Shown here in pieces: positions 45,074 to 54,046 of a stretch of 54,047 bases of DNA. Numbering within the stretch: position 1 is the first letter of the stretch; each line of letters begins with the position of its first letter. The DNA lies in NCBI GenBank assembly GCA_964531285.1, contig CAZHDI010000013.1, positions 1 to 54,047 of the forward strand, read 5' to 3'. The translations under genes and the position numbers were made by a program. Source of the DNA: CAZHDI01 sp964531285 (GTDB lineage Bacteria > Pseudomonadota > Alphaproteobacteria > JAJFIK01). The notes under the pieces are model-generated. The model was not told the origin of the DNA. It searched no databases and was given only the letters and a program-made list of their open reading frames with translations.

Positions 45074-45724
45074 ATGACCACACATAAACGGTTGGCTTGG
45101 GTCATCAGTGTAATGATGGCGGCCCTCGTGGTTACAGGTTGCGCGTCGAACCCTGAGATTCGCGTTTCAAAGCCGATCAAGAGCGATACGCTGCCCCATA
45201 AAACATTTGCCTGGGCCGGCGGAAGCGTTCTCATGATGGTGCCGAAAGAGTTCGGTGAACGGCGGGCAAGCGCGCTCAGCGATGCTATTGTCCAGTCTCT
45301 TTCGGAAAAGGGATATGTGCTGACCGATAATCCGAGGCTCGCGGATCTGCTTGTCGCGGTGGATGTCGATGGGGATTTCGACACACAGGTCGGGCAATCC
45401 TGGGCGCACAGCAACCCGGCCATTCCCAGGGTGGCCGGGGTGCCCTATCACCGGCGCGAGGCCGCGCGCCGATACGATCCGACGCATTCGGGGCCTTATG
45501 CGGAACAACGCCAAGCGGCCATGGGCCATGTAGGCACTGTGGTCAGCGTGGAGATCGACGGCACGCTGGTCATCGCTATCCAGGACCGCGCGGCCGGACA
45601 GGATATCTGGCAGGGCCGGATCAAGAAGACCATGGATCTCGCTGACGTGAACAAATACAGCAACGAAATCGATGGGGATATTGCGGAACTGTTCAAGGAC
45701 TTTCCCATCTCGAACCAGAACTGA
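45074..45724 (+). CDS. Lipoprotein, DUF4136-like
   Basis: A 216-aa predicted envelope lipoprotein. The lipobox VVTGC places the lipidated cysteine at residue 23, followed by Ala, which favours the outer membrane. The body has the DUF4136 arrangement: a KTFAWAGG strand, a helix with ALSDAIVQSLSEKGYVL, RLADLLVAVDVD, and later GTLVIAIQDRAAGQDIWQGRIKK. Proteins of this kind are small alpha/beta lipoproteins of unknown role. The next gene is another lipoprotein 72 bases downstream, so they may be expressed together. Family assignment is by pattern memory and is moderately sure. Confidence 0.75.
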   Translation: MTTHKRLAWVISVMMAALVVTGCASNPEIRVSKPIKSDTLPHKTFAWAGGSVLMMVPKEFGERRASALSDAIVQSLSEKGYVLTDNPRLADLLVAVDVDGDFDTQVGQSWAHSNPAIPRVAGVPYHRREAARRYDPTHSGPYAEQRQAAMGHVGTVVSVEIDGTLVIAIQDRAAGQDIWQGRIKKTMDLADVNKYSNEIDGDIAELFKDFPISNQN

Positions 45725-45796
45725 CAGGACGCGTCCCCACAGCCACCCGGGTCTCGCTTCGCCACCGTGACGTTTCACGATTGAAGGACAGTATCG

Positions 45797-46342
45797 ATGC
45801 GCCATACACGCCTGACCGCGCTGCTCCTGACCGGTGGTGCATCTCTTCTGACAGCCGGCTGTGCCTCTGTCGCTGTTGAGGGGGCGCAGGCGGCCAAGTC
45901 CGAAGTTGTCATCTCAAGGAACATCGACGAGGCGAAGGCCGGTGATGCCGAGGCGCAATACAAAGTTGGCAATGCTTATTGCTGCTCTGTTCATGAGGGC
46001 AGCGGACTTTACAACACGAAGACCTCGGTCGACTGGCTCTGTCGCTCGGCCAAGCAGGACTATGCGCCCGCCATGGTGAAACTGGGTAAGATCTATTCCG
46101 GCGATGTCATCGACGGTGTCCGTCTGTCCCGGCGCGTGGCGCAGGGGCTGGCTGGTAGCAGCACCAATCTCCCGGTCGCATGGGCTTGGCTGCAACTGGC
46201 AGCGGACCGCGGGGAGGACGATGCGGAGAAGCGGGCCTCCGGAGTATGGGACGATCTGAATGAGGACGATCAAGCACACGCGCGGCAGATCTATGAGCAG
46301 GACTTAAGCGCGCCCTGTGCCTGGGGCGATGTGATCGAGTGA
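45797..46342 (+). CDS. Sel1-repeat-like lipoprotein
   Basis: A 181-aa lipoprotein with lipobox LTAGC (Cys22). After the anchor it has helical repeats of the Sel1/TPR-like kind: EAKAGDAEAQYKVGNAY, then VDWLCRSAKQDYAPAMVKLGKIY, then AWAWLQLAADRGEDDAEK. Sel1 repeats mediate protein-protein contacts in the periplasm. Cysteines at CCS, LCRS and PCAW could form disulfides. It follows the DUF4136-like lipoprotein in the same direction. Partner unknown. Confidence 0.78.
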   Translation: MRHTRLTALLLTGGASLLTAGCASVAVEGAQAAKSEVVISRNIDEAKAGDAEAQYKVGNAYCCSVHEGSGLYNTKTSVDWLCRSAKQDYAPAMVKLGKIYSGDVIDGVRLSRRVAQGLAGSSTNLPVAWAWLQLAADRGEDDAEKRASGVWDDLNEDDQAHARQIYEQDLSAPCAWGDVIE

Positions 46343-46422
46343 TGCGGCCTATGGGCGGTTTTCACGGGGTGGGTTGAGCCGGCGCCTCGCGCCACGCCTT
46401 TACCGGACGAGAGGGCAGGGCA

Positions 46423-46451
46423 GAGGCCCGCCGAGGATCAGCGCGGGCCTC
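46423..46451. terminator. Hairpin between convergent genes
   Basis: GAGGCCCGC and GCGGGCCTC form a perfect 9-bp stem with an 11-nt loop, located between the Sel1-like lipoprotein gene and the convergent cyclase gene. No T-tract follows on either strand; a bidirectional terminator or attenuating hairpin is likely. Confidence 0.5.
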
Positions 46452-46482
46452 CGATCGCAACAAACAGTCCGTTTGCCGTTAT

Positions 46483-47445
46483 CTACCGGATCGCGATGGG
46501 ATTGATCACCATCTGCACCGCGCCCTCGAACCGCGGGACGCCGAGAACGAAGAAGAACTCGTCTACGCCGTCCGCGATCAGTTCCGCGGTCTGAATGTTT
46601 TCAAGAATGTGTACGCCGTGCTTGGCCAATAGGATCTGATGCACGGGAAAGACGGGCATGTCCGGCGTCGCGGTGGCCATGTTGAAGGCCTCCAGGCCCA
46701 AAGTGTCGGCGCCCACGGCCACGACCCCAAGGCCGGCCAGCCATTCCGCCCCCTCGGGTCCAAGGCCCGGCTCGCCCGACAGGAACCGCTCTGGATCCTC
46801 CGTGGCCAGACGTTGCCAGCCGGTATGAAAGATCACCACGTCGCCCTGGCTGATTGTAACGCCCTGCCGGGTCATCGCCGCCTCTATGTCGGCGCGGTTG
46901 AAGGCGGTGCCGGCCTCGAGCATGTCAACGCCTTTGAGAGCGGCCATGTCGAGAAGCACGCCGCGCGTGGCGATGGGCGGGATCTCATGGGTGCCGAACA
47001 GCTGGGCGCCAGTGGGGTCGAATACCTCATCCACGGTTCGGCCATTATAATAGCGATGTCCGATGCCGCCATGGGCGAAGCCGTCGATCTGGGTGCCGAT
47101 CCCCGGCCACACTGTCATGAAATCATCATTGAACGTGGCTTGATTGGGTCCGCTCGGGGCGCCGGAACCATTCCCGTGCGGATAGAGAAACAGCTGGAAA
47201 CTGCGGTGACCGAAGGCCGGCGTGTCGCGACCGGTCACACCGCCCAGTGCATAGACCTTACCGGTTTTGATCAGCCCCGCGCCCTTCAGGACTGCTTCGG
47301 GCCCGATCTGCCCCACGGCCCCGAGCGTGTCGTTGGCGCCATGCGACGAGGGATACCACGCGTCCTCGGCCAGCGCGGTCTGAGTGGTCAGGATCAGGGT
47401 GAGACCCGCAAGTGCTGCGGCAAGTATCGATGAGACCGTTTTCAT
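46483..47445 (-). CDS. Exported cyclase-family hydrolase
   Basis: Predicted periplasmic metal-dependent hydrolase of the cyclase/kynurenine formamidase family, 320 aa. The ATG at 47445 has GGAGG upstream and opens a signal peptide (MKTVSSILAA, core, ALAED); a longer frame to 47580 is less likely. The metal motif is GIGTQIDGFAH at 115-125, where D121 and H125 fit the family but the first position, often His in HxGTHxD, is Gln119 at the THxD position. GDVVIFHTGW and DTLGLEAF follow the family order. Members cleave N-formyl amides, lactones or cyclic compounds such as isatin. Substrate is unknown; the neighbouring CocE-type hydrolase is divergent. Confidence 0.83.
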   Translation of the reverse strand: MKTVSSILAAALAGLTLILTTQTALAEDAWYPSSHGANDTLGAVGQIGPEAVLKGAGLIKTGKVYALGGVTGRDTPAFGHRSFQLFLYPHGNGSGAPSGPNQATFNDDFMTVWPGIGTQIDGFAHGGIGHRYYNGRTVDEVFDPTGAQLFGTHEIPPIATRGVLLDMAALKGVDMLEAGTAFNRADIEAAMTRQGVTISQGDVVIFHTGWQRLATEDPERFLSGEPGLGPEGAEWLAGLGVVAVGADTLGLEAFNMATATPDMPVFPVHQILLAKHGVHILENIQTAELIADGVDEFFFVLGVPRFEGAVQMVINPIAIR

Positions 47446-47698
47446 GGGCGTCCTCCAGCTTATTGCGACGATGAAGCCCGCGAGGAATGGCCCGCCGGCC
47501 ATAAGCGGCGTCACGATCCAAGGCCGCACGGCTTTTCTCGGACGAAATTCTACAGCATGATTGCATGAAGGAAAGCGCATCGCCTTTGACGGGTTGACGA
47601 ATTGTCGGTTTTGAGTCCAGGGGCGGCACAGTCATCCTTTAAGTGCGTGGTTCAAGACGTCGGTCAGCAAGATCCGATCCGTAGGGGGATAAAACGCT

Positions 47699-49456
47699 AT
47701 GAAATGGCTAAAGGCAGTGCTTTTTGTCGTCGTGTTCCTGGCCGCGATCGCCGTTTCAGCGTATCTGGCGCGCCATGACTTGACCCGGATGTGGGGCGGT
47801 TTGCCTGCGTTCACCCACAGCGCAGGCGCTAGCTTCGACCGGATGGTTCCTATGAGGGACGGCGCGGCGTTGTTCACGACGGTGCACTTGCCATCGGGCG
47901 ATGGCCCCTTTCCCACAATTTTGATGCGCAGCCCTTACGCCCAGATCGGTTGGCTGATGCGAGACTTCGTGTGCGGACGGTTTGTGCGGTATGGCTATGC
48001 CTGCGTCTATCAGGACACGCGCGGCCAGGGGCGGTCCGAGGGCGATTGGGACCCCGGCGCAAATCCTGAAATCGCGGATGGCCGCGATGTCCTTGCCTGG
48101 CTCACGGAGCAGGACTTTCAGGACGGGAATATCGCCATGGTCGGTGCGTCTTATCTGGCGTCCGTGCAGTTTGCGGCGCTGGTCGACGGCGCACCGCCCG
48201 AACTCAAGACAATTGTGCCGTCGGTTTATACGACGGACAATCGCGGCGTGATGTATCAGGATGGTTTGTTCCGGCACGAAACCTACACCGCCTGGGCAAG
48301 CCTCATGCGCGGATCGAATGACAGCGGGGGCGATCCGGGTGGAGACTATCAAAAAGCGGTCCGGCACCGTCCCCACAATGAGGTCGACACGAAGATCTTC
48401 GGTGCTTCATTGCCCTGGTATCAAGGCATGCTCACAGCGACATCGCCGGCTGACGACTACTGGCAGCGCGAAGACCGGGTTCAACTCCGGACGGTGCCGC
48501 AAACCATGACCATCCCGGTATTGATGATCGGCGGCTGGTACGATGTTTTTTTCGGTCCGCAGTTCGAGGATTGGCAACGGCTGGCCACGCGTTCGCAGAG
48601 CCGGTACATTATCGGTCCGTGGACGCATTCGGGAACGACCGGCGACCTTGAGACTCCCAATGCCGGCGGCGGCCGGTTTCAATGGTCCGAGATGCTGCCC
48701 TGGCTTGAGCATCACCTGAAGGGCAAGCCGCTCACCTCGCCGACGGGCCTCAGCGTTTATGTCATGGGCGAGGGTGCCTGGGTGCAGCGCGATGATTGGC
48801 CGTCGCCGGCTGGGACGCGGACGGTCTATCTGTCGAATCTGGATGCGGCCAACACATGCGACGGCGGCCGCCTTGCGGCACAACCCGGCGCCGGCGCAGC
48901 AGAATTTGAGTATGATCCGGACGATCCGGTGCCGACCCGGGGCGGCGCGGGCATGCTGGCCGGCGGCATACCCGGTTTTGACGGGGCGCCCCGTGCCAAT
49001 GTCGAGCAAAGCGGCCTGTGCGAGCGTGACGACGTCCTGACATTCCAGGGCGAGCCGCTCACTGAGAGCCTCCTGATCTCCGGCCCGATCAGCGTCACCC
49101 TGGATGTGTCTTCATCGGCGCCGGATACGGCGTTCACCGCGAAGCTGATCGAGGTGTTTGCGGACGGCCGCAGCTTCAACATCCGAGACAGCATTACGTC
49201 ATTGGCGTATCGCAACGGTGCGCCGGTCCCGGTTGACTACACGCCGGGGGAGCGTGTCTCGGTGACCCTCGATTTCTGGCCGATCGCCTGGCGTATGCAG
49301 CCAGGGTCGAGACTGCGCCTCGATGTGTCGTCGTCGGACTTCCCCAAATTCCATGCGCACACCAATCGTGCCGGCCCATGGGCGCAGCAGACCGGAGCGG
49401 ATATCGCCCGCCAGACGGTTTACGGCGGCCGTGTGGATCTGCCTATAGAGCGGTAA
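47699..49456 (+). CDS. CocE/NonD family alpha/beta hydrolase
   Basis: Serine hydrolase of 585 aa in the X-Pro dipeptidyl-peptidase/cocaine esterase family. A hydrophobic N-terminus (LKAVLFVVVFLAAIAVSAYLA) makes an anchor or signal peptide. The alpha/beta core shows VYQDTRGQGRSEGDWD and nucleophile Ser151 in NIAMVGASYLASVQF; family members usually read GxSYxG, here SYLA. The Asp is likely in MIGGWYDVFF and the His in GPWTHSG. The C-terminal jelly-roll domain starts near ESLLISGPISVTLDVSS, as in CocE. An AGGGGG stands before the ATG. Possible substrates are esters or amides of aromatic or beta-lactam-like compounds; not determined. Confidence 0.9.
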   Translation: MKWLKAVLFVVVFLAAIAVSAYLARHDLTRMWGGLPAFTHSAGASFDRMVPMRDGAALFTTVHLPSGDGPFPTILMRSPYAQIGWLMRDFVCGRFVRYGYACVYQDTRGQGRSEGDWDPGANPEIADGRDVLAWLTEQDFQDGNIAMVGASYLASVQFAALVDGAPPELKTIVPSVYTTDNRGVMYQDGLFRHETYTAWASLMRGSNDSGGDPGGDYQKAVRHRPHNEVDTKIFGASLPWYQGMLTATSPADDYWQREDRVQLRTVPQTMTIPVLMIGGWYDVFFGPQFEDWQRLATRSQSRYIIGPWTHSGTTGDLETPNAGGGRFQWSEMLPWLEHHLKGKPLTSPTGLSVYVMGEGAWVQRDDWPSPAGTRTVYLSNLDAANTCDGGRLAAQPGAGAAEFEYDPDDPVPTRGGAGMLAGGIPGFDGAPRANVEQSGLCERDDVLTFQGEPLTESLLISGPISVTLDVSSSAPDTAFTAKLIEVFADGRSFNIRDSITSLAYRNGAPVPVDYTPGERVSVTLDFWPIAWRMQPGSRLRLDVSSSDFPKFHAHTNRAGPWAQQTGADIARQTVYGGRVDLPIER

Positions 49457-49519
49457 AGGGTAAGAGGGCTCCTTGAGCATTCGGACCAAGAGAGTGGGCC
49501 AGGTAACACCGGATACGCC

Positions 49520-50059
49520 ATGTTCATCGATATCATCAGTGTCTTTCTCGTTCTTCTCCTTGCGATCGGTCTGGCGATCGCGGGGCTGAGCCTGATCCTG
49601 TCCCTGACCGCGAGTCCCAGCGCGGCGCAGATCGCGGCGCTCACGTCCTCCAGTCCCGATGAGCGGCTGATCGCGACATATGTTTGCAATGCGTCGATCA
49701 AAGGCGCGGTGCCCAGCACCTTGGCGCAGATGATCTTCCAGGCCACCGGCTCCAAGGCGGGCGCCGATGCCGCATTGGGAGCGATCACGCGTATGTCCGG
49801 GGGATTATGGGTGGGTGGTCGGCTGTTTTTGACCTCCCACCGCGTGATCTTCCAACCGAATGCCTTGAACCGGGCAGCGCATCACAGTCTGAGTGACATC
49901 GTATTTCGGTTGACCGATATCCAGACCGTTTCGGTTCGCTCCGGATTCGTGGGCCGACTTGTCGATTTCCAAACGGCAGGAGGAACGCTGACGATCCGGC
50001 GATACCGGATCAAGGCCCTGATCGCGTCGGTGACCGCCGCGCGCGCCGCGGTCACCTGA
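49520..50059 (+). CDS. Membrane-anchored GRAM/PH-like protein
   Basis: A 179-aa protein with one N-terminal transmembrane segment (residues 4-30) and a C-terminal PH/GRAM-like beta domain, recognised by GGRLFLTSHRVIFQPN followed by DIVFRLTDIQTVSVRSG and a terminal helix. The GRAM pattern (GxLxLTxxRVIFxP) is clear. Such domains bind lipids or proteins at membranes. The gene is 63 bases after the CocE-type gene in the same direction and may be co-transcribed, but no functional tie is obvious. Confidence 0.7.
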   Translation: MFIDIISVFLVLLLAIGLAIAGLSLILSLTASPSAAQIAALTSSSPDERLIATYVCNASIKGAVPSTLAQMIFQATGSKAGADAALGAITRMSGGLWVGGRLFLTSHRVIFQPNALNRAAHHSLSDIVFRLTDIQTVSVRSGFVGRLVDFQTAGGTLTIRRYRIKALIASVTAARAAVT

Positions 50060-50098
50060 TTGGAAGGAGTGCGCAATACAGAGCGCGCTCATCACGGA

Positions 50099-50794
50099 TC
50101 AGCGATAGACGACCTGGGCGCAGGTGAGGCTCAGGCCCACAACCGACCCGCGTCCCCTTTTTGCGATGCCATCTTGGTGACGGACTGACACACTGGTGGC
50201 CACCCAATCGTCCGGGCACCTCACCCAATCGTCCCATTCCCTGCAATTGGGCTGTTCATCGCGCACCGTATCGCGCGGACCGAATTTTCCTTTCACGCCA
50301 AAGCGCGTGTAGGCCACATCGATCCCCTTGACCAGCCGGCCGCGGCCGTCGTTCCGACCGTTCGTGCAGATCCGCACGCCGGTTACAAACTGTTGTTTCG
50401 ACAGTGTCACGTCGATCCGGCCGCCGCCACCGACATAGGCATCAGATGTGCGTCCATCATTGCCGCATTCATTCCAATCCGCGGTCTCGCTGGTTCTTGC
50501 CCCATTGGTGATGGGAGCAAAGCCGACGTGCACAACGCACGGATTATCCGCACGCTCACTAATCGCGATGGATTTGACGGCTTCGTCGGCATTGCCGCTG
50601 GAAAGGACCGTTTCGGAATCGCCGCGGATGCCCGAGACTCGCGTATCGCGCGAGCGCGAGAGGCGGAGCTGCTCGTCGGGCAAGGTTGTCTGGATGGTGA
50701 TATCGAGTTGACCGGTGCCGCCTTGGATTTGCTCCTGAGCCAGAGCAGCGGGTGTTATCATCAATATGCTGCAGATCGTAAGTGCGAAGCGCAT
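50099..50794 (-). CDS. Secreted cysteine-containing protein of unknown function
   Basis: A 231-aa predicted secreted protein. From the ATG at 50794, with GAGAGG upstream, it has a signal peptide (MRFALTICSILMITPAALAQ). The mature part is polar, beta-rich and Gly/Arg-rich, with cysteines at NPCVVH, WNECGN, RICTNGR, PNCREW, VRCPDD and LTCAQ, six in all, fitting three disulfides. GGGGRIDVTLSKQQFVTGVRICTNGR suggests a discoidin-like or lectin-like beta sandwich, but I do not recognise the family. Longer in-frame starts back to 50920 lack a signal and are less likely. Context gives no function. Confidence 0.65.
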   Translation of the reverse strand: MRFALTICSILMITPAALAQEQIQGGTGQLDITIQTTLPDEQLRLSRSRDTRVSGIRGDSETVLSSGNADEAVKSIAISERADNPCVVHVGFAPITNGARTSETADWNECGNDGRTSDAYVGGGGRIDVTLSKQQFVTGVRICTNGRNDGRGRLVKGIDVAYTRFGVKGKFGPRDTVRDEQPNCREWDDWVRCPDDWVATSVSVRHQDGIAKRGRGSVVGLSLTCAQVVYR

Positions 50795-50926
50795 GGTAGC
50801 CTCTCTCGCCAAATCAGAGTCCCGTGGGTGATAACTGCAACCACGGGTGAACTGGCCTGGCAAGCGAAGAGAATGTGACATTTGGGATTGTGTCGCATGC
50901 CGCGTCTTGAGGCCGATCAAGCTGCG

Positions 50927-51337
50927 CTATGCGATGGCCTGAAGAGCGTCCTTCAGGAACCGATCCGAAAGCTCGCATAGGAGCGCACCGGCATCGGGCA
51001 CCTGTATGGGCTCAGTGGCCCCCCGGATCATCGCCCGAACTTTGGACATGGACCGAAGCACAAGAATGGGATCGTTCAGGCTGGCGACCAGGGCTGCCTT
51101 GCTGTCCCAATGGCGCCCCAACCAGTCCTTTGCGCGATCCGTGATGATGGCGGCAGGCTCGTCTGCCGTCCGCAGTATAAGATTGGGGAAGCGTTTGACG
51201 CCCACCTTATAGCGCGCGTCAGGGAACGGAGCATCGAAGGCATCGACGACCGTGCCGTCGAGGTCAGGATTGGCCCGCGCTGCATACCGTCTCGGCCGAT
51301 TGAGATCTCGGCACGGGCCGCTTCGCGCTGGCCACAC
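50927..51337 (-). pseudogene. Haloalkane dehalogenase C-terminal remnant
   Basis: The 136-residue frame carries the C-terminal third of a haloalkane dehalogenase-like alpha/beta hydrolase: AFDAPFPDARYKVGVKRFPN, then WDSKAALVASLNDPIL and RAMIRGATEPIQVPDAGA. Intact enzymes are about 300 aa and need an upstream nucleophile Asp and halide-binding Trp, absent here. At the position of the catalytic His of the usual DAGH motif, this frame has Ala118. The frame stays open upstream to about 51466 without family-like sequence. Truncation plus loss of the His point to a decayed gene; it may still be transcribed. Family recognition is by pattern, not by a database search. Confidence 0.6.
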
Positions 51338-51644
51338 ATAATTGTGATCGAGACCGTCATACCCTTTAGGATGCGGATCCCCAACGCGTGGCGGTTGGTC
51401 CGTTGATCCAGGCTTGTGGTCCTGTTTGCCGCAGGACGAAAAAGAGCTTCCGCCGGTCGAGCCATCCCGTTACATTTTGAGAAACTGTCAGGGATTAACC
51501 GCTTTTTGCTGGTTATGCTTTGCAATGGCTGTGATCACGCCGGGCGTCACCGGTGCGTCTTCGCATTGCTATGCAAAGCTCGTTTTCTTCAGGCGGTTTG
51601 GGAGCCGGAACGCCGGCAGACATAATCGGATAGGGAGTAGGACC

Positions 51645-53990
51645 TTGGGTGCCACGAAGCATTTGCGGATTGCTGGAATGTCGGTGTGCGTTGCCGCGCT
51701 GCTCGCGTTTCCCGCGCAGGCGCAGGACGCAACCAGTGAAACCGAGGCCGGGGCGGATCAGCCGCGGCGCGGCGCGACTGGCGCCCTGACGGAGACGGTG
51801 GTCGTCACGGCGCGCAAACGCGGCGACGAGGAGGCCGCGCAAAGCGTGCCGATCGCGGTGACGGCGCTCGGGGCTGCGCAACTCGATGCGCTGAAGGTCG
51901 ACGATCTGGAAGATCTCACTTACGCCATCCCGAACGTGGCGCTGTCGGATATCGGCACCGCGAACGGCACGGCGAATTTCACCATTCGCGGTCTGGGCGT
52001 GAACAGCTCTATCCCGTCCATCGATCCGGCCGTGGGCGTTTTCGTCGATGGCGTTTATTACGGCATCAACAGCGGCGTGGTTCTGGATATCTTCGATCTG
52101 GAGAGCATCGAGGTCCTGCGCGGTCCCCAAGGTGTGCTCTTTGGGCGGAACGTGACCGGCGGTGCCGTCGTCATCAATACCAAGAAACCCACGGACGAGT
52201 TCGAGGCCGCCGGTAAAGCGCTGGTCGAATCCGGCCTGCGCGGCACCGGTGCGACATACAATCTGCAGGGCTATGTGTCCGGTCCGGTCGTTGAGGATAC
52301 CCTGCTGGTCAAATTTGCCGGCTACTACCGCAACGATGAAGGCTGGTTCGAAAATCAGCTCACGGGCGACAATGTCGGGGCCGCGGAAAGCTACATTCTG
52401 CGTCCCAGCCTGACCTGGTTCCCGTGGGATGGCGCCGAAGTCAATGTCCGCTATGAGCACGGCGAGGTCGAGGGCGATGGCCCGGTCAGCCAGTCGCACA
52501 CCAACGGCTTCGGTATCCCGGGAACGCCGGAAAATTTCGACCGTGAGACCTTCGACGCTTCGATCGACGAGGTCGGTTTCCAGGACACGTCCTGGGATCA
52601 GGTGATCGCGGATATCGTGTTCGATGTTCCCTTCGGCGAAGGCGGCACCATCACCAACATTTTCGGGTGGCGGGATTACTCGCAAGATACGCTGAGCGAT
52701 ATCGACTCCCAACCGCTCTACATCTTCCACGCGCCGGCCAATCTGCGCCAGGAGCAGTATTCGAACGAACTGCGCTATTTCGGCCGGTTCTTCGACACCA
52801 TGGATCTGACGGCCGGTCTCTTTTACTTCACCCAGACCCTGGAATATGCCGAACAGCGCGATCTGCTGGGTGTGGTGCTTGGAAGCCCGGCCGGCGGTGT
52901 GCCGGCTCTGGTTCAGACGGGTGGGGGCATCCAAGATCACGACACCATCGGCGTGTTCGCGAATGTGGATTACGATCTCACCGATCGCCTGATCCTGTCC
53001 GGTGGCCTGCGCTGGAGCGAGGAAGAAAAAGAGGTCGAGATCGCCAATCTGGTGTTCAACCAAGTGTCGCCGCCGGCCGGGGAGGTGCCGTGTAATGTTG
53101 TGGACGGAACATGTCCGTTCGATTTCGTCGACAACGAGTCCTGGACGTCGTTGTCATCGCGGGTCGGTTTGAAATACATCGTCAACGAAGACACGCTGAC
53201 TTACGCAAGCTGGGCGCGCTCGTTCCGTTCGGGTGGCTACAATCTTCGCAACACCGCCGTCCCGACCACGCCGGAAGAAGCCGAGCTTCTCGGCCCGGGC
53301 CCGTTCGACCAGGAAGAAGTGAGTTCCTTCGAAGTCGGTGTGAAGAACAGCTTCATGGGCGGCCGCGGGATCTTCAATCTGGCGGGCTTCTACACACAGA
53401 TCGATGACATGCAGCGGGAAGTGAACCTGCCGAGTGAGGCTTCCGGTGTCCTCCAGCTCATTCGGAACACGGCCGATGCGCGCCTTCTCGGTTTTGAGGT
53501 CGAAGCTCAGTATGCGGTCTTGGATAACTTCCTGCTGCGCGGCTCGGTTGGTTACACCGATGGCGATTACACGGATGTCCGGTTCGATCTGAACGGGGAC
53601 GGCGTGGTCGATGGCGCGGATGAGGATCTCGATATCCCGCGTCTGGCTCCGTGGACCTACAATGTCGGGTTCGTCTACGACCACGATCTGGGCGATTTCG
53701 GCCTTGCGACCCTGCGGTTCAACTATGCGCACCGGGACGAGTCGGCCTTTACCGACAACAACCGCGGTATTCTCAATGCGGCTGACATCATCGATGCCGG
53801 TCTTGACTTCCTGACCTGGGATGACCGGGCCGTGCTGTCGTTCTACGGTAAGAACCTGCTCAATGATGTTCAGCATGGCAACGATACTCAGCTCGGGGCC
53901 ACTCTGGCCGGCTTCCCGGTCGGGGGCACCTTCGCGCCCTTGACCCGCGGCCGGACGGTTGGCGTCGAGTTGCGCCTGTCCTACAACTGA
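51645..53990 (+). CDS. TonB-dependent receptor
   Basis: Outer-membrane receptor of 781 aa. I chose TTG at 51645 because AGGGAG lies eight bases upstream and the product then begins with a basic n-region (GATKHLRIAG) and a full signal peptide ending at AQAQ; an ATG at 51678 lacks the basic part, and the open frame further upstream overlaps the pseudogene. The TonB-box-like ETVVVTARKRGDEE, plug motifs VPIAVTALGA, IRGLGVNSS, EVLRGPQGVLFGRNVTGG and a large barrel ending in VELRLSYN are all present. It resembles the receptor at 17-19 kb in type but is longer. Ligand is unknown; nearby hydrolases and a dehalogenase remnant hint at xenobiotic or natural-product uptake. Confidence 0.92.
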   Translation: MGATKHLRIAGMSVCVAALLAFPAQAQDATSETEAGADQPRRGATGALTETVVVTARKRGDEEAAQSVPIAVTALGAAQLDALKVDDLEDLTYAIPNVALSDIGTANGTANFTIRGLGVNSSIPSIDPAVGVFVDGVYYGINSGVVLDIFDLESIEVLRGPQGVLFGRNVTGGAVVINTKKPTDEFEAAGKALVESGLRGTGATYNLQGYVSGPVVEDTLLVKFAGYYRNDEGWFENQLTGDNVGAAESYILRPSLTWFPWDGAEVNVRYEHGEVEGDGPVSQSHTNGFGIPGTPENFDRETFDASIDEVGFQDTSWDQVIADIVFDVPFGEGGTITNIFGWRDYSQDTLSDIDSQPLYIFHAPANLRQEQYSNELRYFGRFFDTMDLTAGLFYFTQTLEYAEQRDLLGVVLGSPAGGVPALVQTGGGIQDHDTIGVFANVDYDLTDRLILSGGLRWSEEEKEVEIANLVFNQVSPPAGEVPCNVVDGTCPFDFVDNESWTSLSSRVGLKYIVNEDTLTYASWARSFRSGGYNLRNTAVPTTPEEAELLGPGPFDQEEVSSFEVGVKNSFMGGRGIFNLAGFYTQIDDMQREVNLPSEASGVLQLIRNTADARLLGFEVEAQYAVLDNFLLRGSVGYTDGDYTDVRFDLNGDGVVDGADEDLDIPRLAPWTYNVGFVYDHDLGDFGLATLRFNYAHRDESAFTDNNRGILNAADIIDAGLDFLTWDDRAVLSFYGKNLLNDVQHGNDTQLGATLAGFPVGGTFAPLTRGRTVGVELRLSYN

Positions 53991-54013
53991 TTGCTGTTAC
54001 AGCATCCGAACGG

Positions 54014-54046
54014 AAAAGGCCGCGGGATCAGCCCCGCGGCCTTTTT
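54014..54046 (+). terminator. Rho-independent terminator
   Basis: A perfect 9-bp GC stem (GGCCGCGGG / CCCGCGGCC) with a 6-nt loop, preceded by AAAA and followed by TTTTT, starts 24 bases after the second TonB receptor. This is the clearest intrinsic terminator in the window. Confidence 0.92.

Noticed and set aside
51076..51525. 149-aa minus-strand frame overlapping the dehalogenase remnant in another frame
   Set aside because: Ser/Arg-rich shadow; the recognisable dehalogenase sequence is in the other frame, and no frameshift join between the two restores family-like sequence.
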